Part shown: positions 17,256-27,168 of the stretch, in pieces
Position numbering within the stretch: the first letter of the stretch is position 1
How the letters are laid out: each line of letters starts with the position of its first letter
From: Brevundimonas sp.
GTDB taxonomy: Bacteria > Pseudomonadota > Alphaproteobacteria > Caulobacterales > Caulobacteraceae
Length of the DNA stretch: 64,000 nucleotides
Assembly: GCA_027531145.1 (NCBI GenBank)
Contig: JAPZRF010000023.1
Location: 1 to 64,000 of the forward strand
Direction: 5' to 3'
Made by a program: the position numbers and the translations under genes
The notes under the pieces: generated by a model
Databases searched by the model: none
What the model saw: only the letters and a program-made list of their open reading frames with translations
Told to the model about the DNA's origin: nothing

Positions 17256-18470
17256 CTAGCCGAGGGTCAGGGTGTTGATCTGCAGGATCGGCAGCAGGAT
17301 CGACAGCACGATGAGAGCGACGAGGCCGCCCATGATGACGATGATGGCCGGCTCTAGAAAGCTCAGCATCACCGCCGTGAAGGTGCGCACCTCGCGCTCC
17401 AGATAGTCAGCCGCGCGGTCCAGCAGGGTCTCGAGTCGGCCGCTGCTCTCACCCGAGGCGGTCATGTAGACGAGGATCGGCGGGAAGACGTCAGCGCGGC
17501 GCATGGCGGCGGATAGCCCGCCGCCCTCGCGCACCGCCTCGGCCATGGCCAAGGTCGAGGCCTTGAGCACCGTGTTCGGCACGGTCCGGGCGGTGATCGC
17601 CAGCCCCTCAAGCACCGGCAGGCCCGAGGCCAGCATGATCGACAGGGTGCGGGCCATGCGCGCGGCATGCAGGTCGCGGGTCAGGCGGCCCACCACCGGG
17701 GCCTTCAGCACCGCGCCGTCGAAGCGCAGCCGCACCGCTGGCCGGCGCAGCGCCGCGGCCCCGGCCAGCGCCCCCGCCACGCCGAGCAGAAGCATCAGCC
17801 AACCCCAGTCGCGCAGCCCCTCGGACAGGGCGATGACGATCCGCGTCAGCAGCGGCAGTTGCTGGCCCAGGCTCTCGAACTGCTCGACCACCCTCGGCAC
17901 GACGAAGGCCATCAGCACCCCGATCACCCCCAGCGCCACGATCGCCAGCACCGCCGGATAGACCAGCGCCGTCACCACCTTGCCGCGGATCTCCGCCTGC
18001 CGCTCCAGCAGGTCGGCGAGGCGTTCCATAATTGATGCCAGTGCGCCGGAGCCCTCCCCCGCCGCCACCATGGCCCGGTAGAGCGGCGGGAAGGCGCGCG
18101 GCTCGCGCGCCATGGCGTCCGACAGGCGATAGCCCTCCAGCACCCCCGTGTGGACATTGCCCAGCACCATCCGCAGCGCCGGCTTCTCGGTCTGCAGCGT
18201 CAGGGTGCGCAGCGCCTCCTCCAGCGGCGACACAGTCACCAGGGTGGCCAGCTGTCGCGTCACCAGGGCCAGGGTCTCGCCGCTCATGCGCCCGCGGCCC
18301 GGCCGCGCCGCTGTCGACGCCGGCGTGCGCCCGGCCGGGGCCAGCTCAACCGGGATCAGGCTCCGGCGCTCCAGCTCTGCGCGGGCCGCCGTCTCGTCCA
18401 CGGCGTTCACTACGCCCGAGCGGGTATGCCCCGCGGTGTCGACCGCCGTCCAGGCGAAGCCGGTGCTCAC
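17256..18470 (-). CDS. gspF: Type II secretion inner-membrane platform protein GspF
   Basis: The polytopic core of the T2SS inner-membrane platform. The 404-residue product has the two tandem T2SSF domains: the first at about residues 70-190 (LVTRQLATLVTVSPLEEALR, MVAAGEGSGALASIMERLAD), the second at about 270-390 (ARMARTLSIMLASGLPVLEG, MTASGESSGRLETLLDRAAD), with three membrane helices. The sequence ends after a long hydrophobic helix and ILQINTLTLG. The start is GTG 18470 and overlaps the gspE stop by four bases. Length is normal for the family. Confidence 0.95.
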   Translation of the reverse strand: MSTGFAWTAVDTAGHTRSGVVNAVDETAARAELERRSLIPVELAPAGRTPASTAARPGRGRMSGETLALVTRQLATLVTVSPLEEALRTLTLQTEKPALRMVLGNVHTGVLEGYRLSDAMAREPRAFPPLYRAMVAAGEGSGALASIMERLADLLERQAEIRGKVVTALVYPAVLAIVALGVIGVLMAFVVPRVVEQFESLGQQLPLLTRIVIALSEGLRDWGWLMLLLGVAGALAGAAALRRPAVRLRFDGAVLKAPVVGRLTRDLHAARMARTLSIMLASGLPVLEGLAITARTVPNTVLKASTLAMAEAVREGGGLSAAMRRADVFPPILVYMTASGESSGRLETLLDRAADYLEREVRTFTAVMLSFLEPAIIVIMGGLVALIVLSILLPILQINTLTLG

Positions 18471-19960
18471 GCCGCCGCATCGCGGCCGTCGGCCGCGGTC
18501 TCCTGTCGCGACACCCGCACCGCCTCCTCGACGCTGGTCACCCCTTCCAGCACGAGCGCCCGGGCCTGGGCCGCGAGGGTTTCCGTGGGCTTCAGGGCGG
18601 CGGCCGCCAGGGCGTCCTCGCCGGCGTCCTCGGCAATCAGCCGGCGCGCAGCTTCGTCGATGCGGAGGATTTCATAGACCCCCACCCGCCCGACGTAGCC
18701 GGTCTGGTTGCACTCCGAACAGCCCTGTGGTCGCCACACGGTCTGGCCTGGCTTGACCCCTACCAGGCGCGCCGTGGCGGCGTCGGCCGGCTCGGCCCTG
18801 CGGCAGGACGGGCAGAGCCGCCGCACCAGCCGCTGGGCCGCGATCAGCCGCAGGGTCGAGGCCAGCAGGAAGGGCTCCACACCCATGTCGCGCAGGCGCG
18901 TGACAGCCCCGGCGGCGTCGTTGGTGTGCACCGTCGACAGCACCAGGTGGCCGGTCAGGGCGGCCTGAACAGCGATGGCCGCGGTCTCGACGTCTCGGAT
19001 CTCGCCGACCATGACCACGTCCGGATCCTGGCGCAGGATTGCGCGCAGGCCCGCCGCGAAGGTCATGCCAACCTTGCTGTTGACCTGGGTTTGTCCGACG
19101 CCGTCGACGGCGTACTCGACCGGATCCTCGACGGTCAGGATGTTGCGGCGGCCGTCGTTCAGCTGCTGCAGCCCGGCGTAGAGGGTCGTGGTCTTGCCCG
19201 AGCCGGTCGGGCCGGTCACCAGCAGGATGCCGTTAGGCTCGCGCAGCGCCCCCTCGAAGGCGGCGAGCGTCGTCGGGGCCATGCCGAGCTGCGCCAGCCC
19301 CAGCCCGGCCTGGGCCTTGTCGAGGATGCGCAGCACCACCCGCTCGCCGGCCCGCGAGGGCAGGGTCGAGACCCGCACGTCCAGCGTCCGGCCGCCCAGC
19401 GTCAGGGGGATGCGCCCGTCCTGCGGTACCCGCCGTTCGGCGATGTCCAGCCGCGCCATGACCTTGACCCGGCTGACCAGCAGTGGCGTCACGCGCGGGC
19501 TCAGGCTCAGCACCTCGCGCAGCACTCCGTCGATCCGCAGCCGCACCACCAGCCCCGTCTCATAGGGCTCGATGTGGATGTCCGAGGCACCGACGCGCAC
19601 CGCCTCGGCGATGACGCCATTGATCAGGCGGATGATCGGTGCGTCGTCGCTGCTGTCCAGCAGGTCCGCGGCAGCCGGTATCTCGTCCGCTAGACCGTCG
19701 AGGCCGCTCGGCATGTCGAGATCGTCGCCCGCGTTGAAGCCGTCGCCCGCGTAGATCTCCGCCAGGCGGCGGTCAAACTCGTCGGCCTCGACCGTCTCCA
19801 CCTGAAGGGGCCGGCCCAGCACCCGCCGCGCCTCCGCGAGCGCCCGCGGATCTCCCCCCCGGCGCATCGCCACCTGCGCCCTCCCGCCGTCCCCGGCGAG
19901 CAGGATCACGCCGTGACGCTTGGCGAACCCGTAGGGCAGCGCGGGCAGGACGGCGCTCAC
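18467..19960 (-). CDS. gspE: Type II secretion ATPase GspE
   Basis: The cytoplasmic hexameric ATPase that powers pseudopilus assembly. In the 497-residue product the N-terminal domain is short, followed by the N2E region (GASDIHIEPYETGLVVRLRI), Walker A GPTGSGKTTTLYAGL (about residue 262), the Asp box EDPVEYAVDGVGQTQVNSKV, Walker B-type RQDPDVVMVGEIRD, the His box GHLVLSTVHTNDAAGAVTRL and the zinc-binding pair C-P-S-C with C-S-E-C about 35 residues apart. The start is GTG at 19960, overlapping the gspD stop; translation is coupled across D, E and F. Confidence 0.96.
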   Translation of the reverse strand: MSAVLPALPYGFAKRHGVILLAGDGGRAQVAMRRGGDPRALAEARRVLGRPLQVETVEADEFDRRLAEIYAGDGFNAGDDLDMPSGLDGLADEIPAAADLLDSSDDAPIIRLINGVIAEAVRVGASDIHIEPYETGLVVRLRIDGVLREVLSLSPRVTPLLVSRVKVMARLDIAERRVPQDGRIPLTLGGRTLDVRVSTLPSRAGERVVLRILDKAQAGLGLAQLGMAPTTLAAFEGALREPNGILLVTGPTGSGKTTTLYAGLQQLNDGRRNILTVEDPVEYAVDGVGQTQVNSKVGMTFAAGLRAILRQDPDVVMVGEIRDVETAAIAVQAALTGHLVLSTVHTNDAAGAVTRLRDMGVEPFLLASTLRLIAAQRLVRRLCPSCRRAEPADAATARLVGVKPGQTVWRPQGCSECNQTGYVGRVGVYEILRIDEAARRLIAEDAGEDALAAAALKPTETLAAQARALVLEGVTSVEEAVRVSRQETAADGRDAAA

Positions 19961-22035
19961 GGGATCGGGCGTCCCTCGACCCCGGCCGGCGGCTCGGGCG
20001 CGGCCGGGGGCTGGGTGCGGATGTAGTCGCGCAACAGGACGTCGATCGAGGGCTCGGCGGCCGGGTCGATCGCCAGCTGGCCGGCCCGCACCTGGCCGTA
20101 GCGGTTGGCCGCCACCCGCGCCGTATCGGCAGGACCGCGGAGGATCGTCGGGCGGATGAAGATCACCAGATTGGTCCGCTCGTTCGACCGCGAGGTTGAG
20201 CGGAACAGCGCCCCGACGCCGGGCAGGTCGCCCAGCACCGGCACCCGGTCGGCACCCAGGGTCTCGCTTTGCGACAGTAGCCCCCCCGCCACGGCGATCT
20301 CGCCGTCGCCAATCACCAGGGTATTCTCCAGCTCGCGCTTGTTCAGCACCAGATCGGTTGCCGAGGCGGTAAGCGAGCGGTTGATCGACGATACCTCCTG
20401 CCGGACGTTCAGGGTGATCGAGCCGCCGGCATTGATCTGCGGCCGCACCGTCAGCTTGACGCCGATGTCCTGCCGCTCGGTGGTGGTGAAGGGATTTGAC
20501 TGTCCGTCCAGCAGGGTCCTGCCGGTCGTGATCGGGATCTCCTGACCGACCAGGATCTCGGCCTCCTCATTGTCGAGCGTCACCAGCGACGGGGTCGACA
20601 GGATGGTGGAGCCTGTGTCGGCCTTCACCGCATTGACAATGGCCCCGAGCAGCACGTCGCCGACCTGCACGCCACCCCCGCCCGCGAGACCGTTGAGGGT
20701 CAACAGGCTATTCAGCGCCGCCTGCTGCACGCCCTCGCGCACCGGATCGTCGGCGTCGAGGGCGTTGGCGGCGATAGCACCGCCGACGGCGGCCAGCGGT
20801 GCCGGTGAACTGCCATAGCTGTTCACGAACAGCGGATTGCCGTCCTCGCCCGCCGCGCCCCATTGCACCCCCAGCTCGCGCAGGGCCTGATCGGTCAGCT
20901 CGACGACGATGGCCTCGACCAGCACCTGCTGGCGCGGGCTGTCCAGTCGACGGATCACCTCGGCCAGGGTGCGCTGGGTCTCCGGCGAGGCGGAGATCAC
21001 CAGGGCGTTGGCGCCAGGTACCCGCGCCACCGTGGCACGACGATCCCCCTGGGGCACCGCGACGGCGACCGCCGCGGCCGGAACCGCTGCCCCGACGCCC
21101 GTGGCTCCGGCCGGCACCGCGGCCACCGACGAGCGACCGGTCGCGCCCACCGTCACGGGCTGGCCGACGATCTCCTGCAGCACCGGCAGCAGCTGCTGCG
21201 CGTCGGCGTTCTCAAGGAACACCACCTGGATGTCCTGGGCGCTGGCCGCGCGGCCGTCGAGGTCCTGCGCCAGCCCGGCGACCCGCGTCACGGCGGCCGG
21301 ATCGCCGCGCAGGACGAGCGTATTGGAGCTGACCACCGGCGTCACCGTCACCAGCCCGGGCGCGCCGCCCGGCCCGGCCAGCACCTCATCCAGGACCCCG
21401 GCGATCTCGCGCGCCGACGCATTGTTCAGCGTCACCACCTCGAAGGCGGCGCGGTCGACGTCAATGCGGCTGATCAGGGCGCGGATGCGCGCCAGATTGT
21501 CGGCGAAATCCGCCACGACCACGCTGTTACCGGCCGGGTTGGCCAGCACCTGCCCCTGCGGCCCGACCAGCGGTCGGATGGTCTCCGCCGCCGAGGCGGC
21601 GTCGAGGTGGCGCAGGGTGAACACCTCGGTGGCGAAGCGCTCGGCTCCGACCGTGGTCGGGCCTTGAGCCGCGCCGGCGGCGGGGCTGATGCGATAGGCA
21701 CCCGACGCGGTCGGGGTCACCACCAGCCCGTTGGCCCGCAGGGTCGACAGGAAGACCTCGAACAGCTGGGCCCGGCTCAGCGGCCGGTCGCTGGAAATCG
21801 TGACCGTCCCGGACACCGCCGGATCGACGATGAAGGTCCGCCCGGTCGAGCGGGCGACATCCTGGATGAAGGCACGGATATCGGCACCCTGGACGTTCAG
21901 GGTCTGGCCCGCCTGCGGCGCGGCGAGCGCCCCGGGCGGGCCGGCGACCGGCTCGATGACGGTGAGGGTCAGGCTCGCCAGCGCCGTCATAGCGACGGCG
22001 AGCGGGCGGCGGGCGGCAGGCGGAAGTTGGGTCAA
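19957..22035 (-). CDS. gspD: Type II secretion outer-membrane secretin GspD
   Basis: The channel of the T2SS in the outer membrane. The 692-residue precursor has a signal peptide (about residues 1-38), an N0 domain (LNVQGADIRAFIQDVARSTG), N1-N3 repeats with a long Ala/Val-rich insertion in N3 at about 300-330 and the secretin core from about 380 on, including VLVEAIVVELTDQALRELGV, GSTILSTPSLVTLDNEEAEI, VGQEIPITTG and the C-terminal VPVLGDLPGVGALFRSTSRS. No S-domain for a GspS pilotin is obvious. It is the first gene of the D-E-F-G-L-M operon; 186 bases separate it from the upstream TPR gene, so a promoter may lie there. Confidence 0.96.
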   Translation of the reverse strand: MTQLPPAARRPLAVAMTALASLTLTVIEPVAGPPGALAAPQAGQTLNVQGADIRAFIQDVARSTGRTFIVDPAVSGTVTISSDRPLSRAQLFEVFLSTLRANGLVVTPTASGAYRISPAAGAAQGPTTVGAERFATEVFTLRHLDAASAAETIRPLVGPQGQVLANPAGNSVVVADFADNLARIRALISRIDVDRAAFEVVTLNNASAREIAGVLDEVLAGPGGAPGLVTVTPVVSSNTLVLRGDPAAVTRVAGLAQDLDGRAASAQDIQVVFLENADAQQLLPVLQEIVGQPVTVGATGRSSVAAVPAGATGVGAAVPAAAVAVAVPQGDRRATVARVPGANALVISASPETQRTLAEVIRRLDSPRQQVLVEAIVVELTDQALRELGVQWGAAGEDGNPLFVNSYGSSPAPLAAVGGAIAANALDADDPVREGVQQAALNSLLTLNGLAGGGGVQVGDVLLGAIVNAVKADTGSTILSTPSLVTLDNEEAEILVGQEIPITTGRTLLDGQSNPFTTTERQDIGVKLTVRPQINAGGSITLNVRQEVSSINRSLTASATDLVLNKRELENTLVIGDGEIAVAGGLLSQSETLGADRVPVLGDLPGVGALFRSTSRSNERTNLVIFIRPTILRGPADTARVAANRYGQVRAGQLAIDPAAEPSIDVLLRDYIRTQPPAAPEPPAGVEGRPIP

Positions 22036-22221
22036 GGGCCGGTCCTTCTGCCGGCGGAGGGCCCGGATCTCGGAACAGATCGTTCCGGTCCCGGACGGAC
22101 CACCGCCGTCTTCGCCCCCCTCGGGCGCGTCCGATGCTTTAGCGCACGAAAGCCCCGAGGGACCTCACGGCTGGATGACGGAAAGATGACAGAGAAGTGA
22201 CATAGCCCGGAAGCGCCGGTT

Positions 22222-23007
22222 TCAGGGGCGGAGCGAGTCCCAGGTGCGGCCGGCGGCAGCCAGCGGGGCGGCCGCGCGCGCCTGCAGCCACGCGAGGTTG
22301 GCGTCGGCCTGATCCGGCGGCAGGTTTCGGCGCAGCAGCGCCTCGGCCTCGGTCGACTTGCCCTGCAGCCCCAGCACCAGGGCGAGGTTCTGCTGCACCT
22401 TCAGCCCGGCCCCGGGCTGGGCCGCCGCGCGGCGCAGAAGCGTTTCGGCCGCCGCCGCGTCGCCCGCGGTCAGCCGCGCCATGGCGATGTTGGCCAGCAG
22501 CGCCGGCTGCTCCGGGGCCAGCCGCAGACCCTCGGCCCAGGCCGCCTCTGCGTCGGCGGGACGCCGCACCTGCTGATAGGCCACCCCGAGCAGCGACCAT
22601 GCCCGCCAGTCGCCCGGCTGCAGGTCGCGCGCCTGTTCCAGGGCAGCGATGCCGAAGAAGGCCTCGCCGCGCGCAATATGCGCCCGGCCCAAGGTCATCA
22701 GCAGGTCCCTGTCCATCGGACGCGCCGCCAGCGCCGCCTGGGCGATGGTCGCCGCCTGCTCGCCCTGGCCCAGTTCGATCAGGGCGTTGGCAAGCCGCAG
22801 GGCCGCCTCGGCATCGGAAGGATGGGCCGCCAGCTCGGCGCGCCAGAACACCGAGCGGGTGAGGGCGTCGGCGCGCTCGATCTCGGCCCGTCGTTCGGGC
22901 GAGGCGGGAGCCGAAACTGCACCGCCGGCCGCCGCCGGCGGGGTCTGCGCCGCCGCGGGCGCAGCGAGCGCCAGGACGGTTGCGAGAACGGCGAGGCTGC
23001 GCGACAT
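22222..23007 (-). CDS. Periplasmic TPR-repeat protein upstream of gspD
   Basis: A 261-residue protein with a cleavable signal peptide (MSRSLAVLATVLALAAPAAA) followed by about five tetratricopeptide repeats. Repeat-like segments are AALRLANALIELGQGEQAAT, LMTLGRAHIARGEAFFGIAA, WRAWSLLGVAYQQVRRPADA and LLANIAMARLTAGDAAAAET. Such proteins mediate protein contacts in the periplasm. I chose the ATG at 23007, since upstream codons are not signal-like. Its position ahead of gspD, where gspC is found in many bacteria, suggests a role in secretin assembly or substrate handling, but no GspC-type HR or PDZ domain is present, so this is inference. Confidence 0.8.
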   Translation of the reverse strand: MSRSLAVLATVLALAAPAAAQTPPAAAGGAVSAPASPERRAEIERADALTRSVFWRAELAAHPSDAEAALRLANALIELGQGEQAATIAQAALAARPMDRDLLMTLGRAHIARGEAFFGIAALEQARDLQPGDWRAWSLLGVAYQQVRRPADAEAAWAEGLRLAPEQPALLANIAMARLTAGDAAAAETLLRRAAAQPGAGLKVQQNLALVLGLQGKSTEAEALLRRNLPPDQADANLAWLQARAAAPLAAAGRTWDSLRP

Positions 23008-23100
23008 GGATCGGGTCCGGGTGCGGAACGTGAGCCGGCAGGGTCGCGCGCCGTCGTCAACCAACGGTTAACGTCCGGACAGCTTCACGAAAGGCCCGCC

Positions 23101-24480
<1,380 letters not shown>

Positions 24481-24551
24481 GCTCACCGCCGTTAACGCGA
24501 CCTTCGCTCTCCACCGCTAGAAAGGTCGCTCAAGGACGCGAGCCCGGCTTT

Positions 24552-25379
24552 TTGATCCCACTTTCCGCCCACGACCCGGAGACCACCCTCATTCTGGACG
24601 GCGTCGCCGCCCTGGAGCTGGAGGGGATTCTGCCGGCGCGGGCCTATCAGCCAGTCGTGCCGATGCAGGGCTGCGTCGCTGTCGCCCCGGTTCGCGAGTG
24701 TCCGGAAGATGACGGCCGCCAACGCGACCAGCTGCTCTTCGGCGAGATCTTCGACGTCCTGCACGAGGCCGAAGGCTGGTGCTTCGGCCGCGGTCGCCGC
24801 GACGGGGTAATCGGCTGGGTCGAGGCCCCCGCCTTGTCCGCGCCGGTATTGCTGGCCACCCACCGGGTCTCGGGCCTGCGCACCTATGTCTATGCCGGGG
24901 CCGATCCGCACAGCCAGCCGGTCATGCTGCTCAGCCTCAACGCCCTCGTCACGGTCCGCGGCGAGACCGGCGACTTCCTTGAGGTCGAGCGCGCCGGCTT
25001 CATCGCCCGCCGCCATCTCGCCGACCTGCACGCCTTCGAACATGACCCGGCCGAGGTGGCCGAACGCTTCGTAGGCGCGCCCTACCAGTCCGGCGGACGC
25101 GAGAGCCTCGGTCTCGACGACGCAGGCCTCGTGCAGCAGGCGCTCTACGCCTGCGGCCTCGGCTGTCCGCGCCGGGCGACGCAGCAGGCCAGCACTCTCG
25201 GCGTCGCCATTCCGGCCGCCGAGGCGCGCCGCGGCGATCTGGTGTTCTGGAATGGCCGCGCCGGGGTGCTGGTCGCCCCGGATCATGTGGCCCACGCCAG
25301 CCTCGAGGCCCTCGCCGTCCAGGTCGAGCCCCTCGCCCGCGCCACCGGCGGGTCCAGAGCCATGATCCGCCGCCTCTGA
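24552..25379 (+). CDS. NlpC/P60-like protein, catalytic residues lost
   Basis: The 275-residue protein has two SH3-like N-terminal domains (about residues 40-90 and 95-160) and a C-terminal NlpC/P60 domain from about 165. The domain is recognisable by FVGAPYQSGGRESLGLDDAG followed by LVQQALYACG and by RRGDLVFWNGRAG and HASLEALAVQ. In active relatives the motif is L-D-C-S-G-L and the first His follows Gly in G-H-V-G. Here the nucleophile Cys position is Asp190 (GAC in the DNA) and the His position reads Arg (NGRAG); only the His in AHAS remains. It should therefore be unable to cleave peptidoglycan peptides and may be a binding or regulatory pseudoenzyme. The start TTG at 24552 is uncertain. 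It lies 71 bases after the aminopeptidase gene on the same strand and may be cotranscribed. Confidence 0.8.
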   Translation: MIPLSAHDPETTLILDGVAALELEGILPARAYQPVVPMQGCVAVAPVRECPEDDGRQRDQLLFGEIFDVLHEAEGWCFGRGRRDGVIGWVEAPALSAPVLLATHRVSGLRTYVYAGADPHSQPVMLLSLNALVTVRGETGDFLEVERAGFIARRHLADLHAFEHDPAEVAERFVGAPYQSGGRESLGLDDAGLVQQALYACGLGCPRRATQQASTLGVAIPAAEARRGDLVFWNGRAGVLVAPDHVAHASLEALAVQVEPLARATGGSRAMIRRL

Positions 25380-25392
25380 GCCCGGACGCAAG

Positions 25393-25416
25393 GGGCGGCC
25401 CCCGCAGGGACCGCCC
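25393..25416. terminator. Possible bidirectional hairpin between convergent genes
   Basis: GGGCGG (25393-25398) pairs with CCGCCC (25411-25416) between the ends of the NlpC-like gene and the cytochrome c gene. There is no following T run, so termination is only suggested by position. Confidence 0.35.
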
Positions 25417-25444
25417 TCGCGAGCGCTTGAGATCAGACCGGGCG

Positions 25445-26140
25445 TCAGGCCGACGGCTGGGCCGGGGTCGTCGCTTCGGCGGTCGGGGCCGCCGCGGCAC
25501 CCTCAACCGGAGCCTGGCCGTCGGCTGCCGCCTCGCCGCCCTCGACCGGAGCCGCACCGTCCGCCGGCACCGCGGCACCCGGCTGGCGCGCCGGATCCGG
25601 TGCCGGGATAGCGTAGCCGCCCGAGCCCTGCGAGCGGAGCCAGGCGATCAGGTTGATGCGGGTCTCGGTGTCGCGGATACCGGCGAACGACATTTTGGTG
25701 CCGGCGATGTGCCGCTGCGGTGCCTTGATGAACTGGTCCATCTCGTCATAGGTCCAGACCGGCGCGATCGCCTTGTGGGCATTGAACGCGTCCGAATAGG
25801 CGAACCCCGGCATATGCATGACCGGACCGCCGATCACGGCCCACAGGTTCGGGCCGATACCGTTGGCACCGCCCTGGTTCACCGTGTGGCAGGCCTGGCA
25901 GCGGGCAAAGGCCGCTTCACCGGCGGCCAGGTCGGCGACCGGAAGGACCGTGCCCCAGTCCGGCGGCAGTTCGACTTCGACGGTGCCCGACGGCTCCTCC
26001 GGAGCATCGATGAAATAGCCCATCTTTTCCGGTGGCTTGGTCTTGTAGATGTAGCCGATCGCGTAGGGCATGCCGACCAGGACCATGGCCGTCGCCAGAC
26101 CCGCGCCGAAAATCTTGTTCCACTTCAGATCGCCGCTCAT
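25445..26140 (-). CDS. cycM: Membrane-anchored class I cytochrome c (CycM-like)
   Basis: The 231-residue protein starts MSGDLKWNKIFGAGLATAMV, a single uncleaved membrane helix that anchors it with the heme domain in the periplasm. The heme site is C-Q-A-C-H at about residues 81-85, after GEAAFARCQACHTVN. Conserved NGIGPNLWAVIGGPVMHMPG follows, and the Met ligand lies in GTKMSFAGI near residue 150. This matches the CycM/cytochrome c552 group that carries electrons from the bc1 complex to cytochrome oxidase. The last 50 residues are an unusual Ala/Pro/Glu-rich low-complexity tail. I chose ATG 26140, because the 41 codons further upstream are not protein-like. It is divergent from kdsB. Confidence 0.9.
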   Translation of the reverse strand: MSGDLKWNKIFGAGLATAMVLVGMPYAIGYIYKTKPPEKMGYFIDAPEEPSGTVEVELPPDWGTVLPVADLAAGEAAFARCQACHTVNQGGANGIGPNLWAVIGGPVMHMPGFAYSDAFNAHKAIAPVWTYDEMDQFIKAPQRHIAGTKMSFAGIRDTETRINLIAWLRSQGSGGYAIPAPDPARQPGAAVPADGAAPVEGGEAAADGQAPVEGAAAAPTAEATTPAQPSA

Positions 26141-26292
26141 GCGCGTCGTCGCTTCCCGTCCAGTCTGAGTCGGGCCCGCGCTCTGCGCAGGCCTGTTGCG
26201 CGGGCGTCTGTTGCACGCTAGCGCGACCTTCGCAACCGGTCCGGGGGAGCCCCGGCGCCGCATGCCGCGCCCGGTCCACCCAGGAGCCCCGG

Positions 26293-27012
26293 ATGAACCC
26301 TATCGTCGTCATCCCCGCGCGCATGGCCGCCACCCGCCTGCCGGGCAAGCCGCTGGCCGACATCGGCGGCCGGGCCATGATCCTGCGCGCCTGGGACCGG
26401 GCCTGCGCCTCGGGCCTGCGCGTGGCCGTGGCGGCCGGGGATGCGCAGATCGTCGATCTGGTGCGCGCCGCCGGCGGCGAGGCGGTGTGGACCGATCCGG
26501 CCCTGCCCTCCGGCTCGGACCGGGTGCGGGCGGCGCTGGATACCCTCGACCCCGGCCGCCGCCACGACGCCGTGGTCAATCTGCAGGGTGACATGCCCTT
26601 CGCTGACCCGGCCACCTCCACCCTATGCGTCGAACTGCTGGCGGAGGGCGGCGACATCGCCACCCTGGTCGCCGCCGAGGCCGATCCGTCGGACCGGACC
26701 AATCCCGATGTGGTCAAGGCCGTCCTCGCCTTGCCCGAGGGAACCGACCGCGGCCGCGCCCTCTACTTCACCCGATCGAATCTGTATGGCGAGGGGCCGG
26801 TGTGGCGGCACATCGGCGTCTATGGCTATCGCCGTGACGCGCTGGACCGCTTCTGCGCCGCCCCGCCCTCGCCGCTGGAGCGCCGCGAGAAGCTGGAACA
26901 GCTGCGCGCGCTCGAACTGGGCCTGACCATCCGCGCCGCCGTGGTGGCCGAGGCACCGCTCTCGGTGGACAATCCCGCCGATCTGGAGGCGGCAAGGGCA
27001 TTCATTGTTTAG
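26293..27012 (+). CDS. kdsB: 3-deoxy-manno-octulosonate cytidylyltransferase (CMP-Kdo synthetase)
   Basis: KdsB makes CMP-Kdo from CTP and Kdo, the donor for the inner core of lipopolysaccharide and for Kdo-containing capsule linkers. The 239-residue product has the nucleotidyltransferase start NPIVVIPARMAATRLPGKPL, the D-x-x-x-x-P-[ST]-G-[ST]-D-R pattern in TDPALPSGSDRV, NLQGDMPF with the metal-binding Asp, YFTRSNLYG, RHIGVYGYRRDALDRF and LSVDNPADLEAAR. Length is normal. CAGGAG lies seven bases before the ATG. A second Kdo-related gene, the KpsC-like transferase, occurs in this window at 39944-42004. Confidence 0.94.
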   Translation: MNPIVVIPARMAATRLPGKPLADIGGRAMILRAWDRACASGLRVAVAAGDAQIVDLVRAAGGEAVWTDPALPSGSDRVRAALDTLDPGRRHDAVVNLQGDMPFADPATSTLCVELLAEGGDIATLVAAEADPSDRTNPDVVKAVLALPEGTDRGRALYFTRSNLYGEGPVWRHIGVYGYRRDALDRFCAAPPSPLERREKLEQLRALELGLTIRAAVVAEAPLSVDNPADLEAARAFIV

Positions 27013-27071
27013 GGCGCTACCGCTCGCGACGCGGTCGCTCGCTGCTTGAGCGCAAGCCGCGCCACGCCCTC

Positions 27072-27163
27072 CTCGTCATGGCCGGGCTTGTCCCGGCCAT
27101 CGATAAACGCAGCCCCCGAAGCGTCGCGCCTGGGGGCCGCCGGGACCAGTCCGGCGATGACGA
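27072..27163. repeat. Palindromic element between convergent kdsB and nrdB
   Basis: The left part, CGTCATGGCCGGGCTTGTCC then CGGCCATCG, is a near-perfect hairpin. The right part, CCGGGACCAGTCCGGCGATG then ACG, is a second one, and the outer ends CGTCAT and GATGACG are also partly complementary. It resembles the short palindrome at 6470-6498 and probably belongs to a dispersed repeat family in this genome. It could act as a bidirectional terminator. Confidence 0.55.
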
Positions 27164-27168
27164 AAGGA

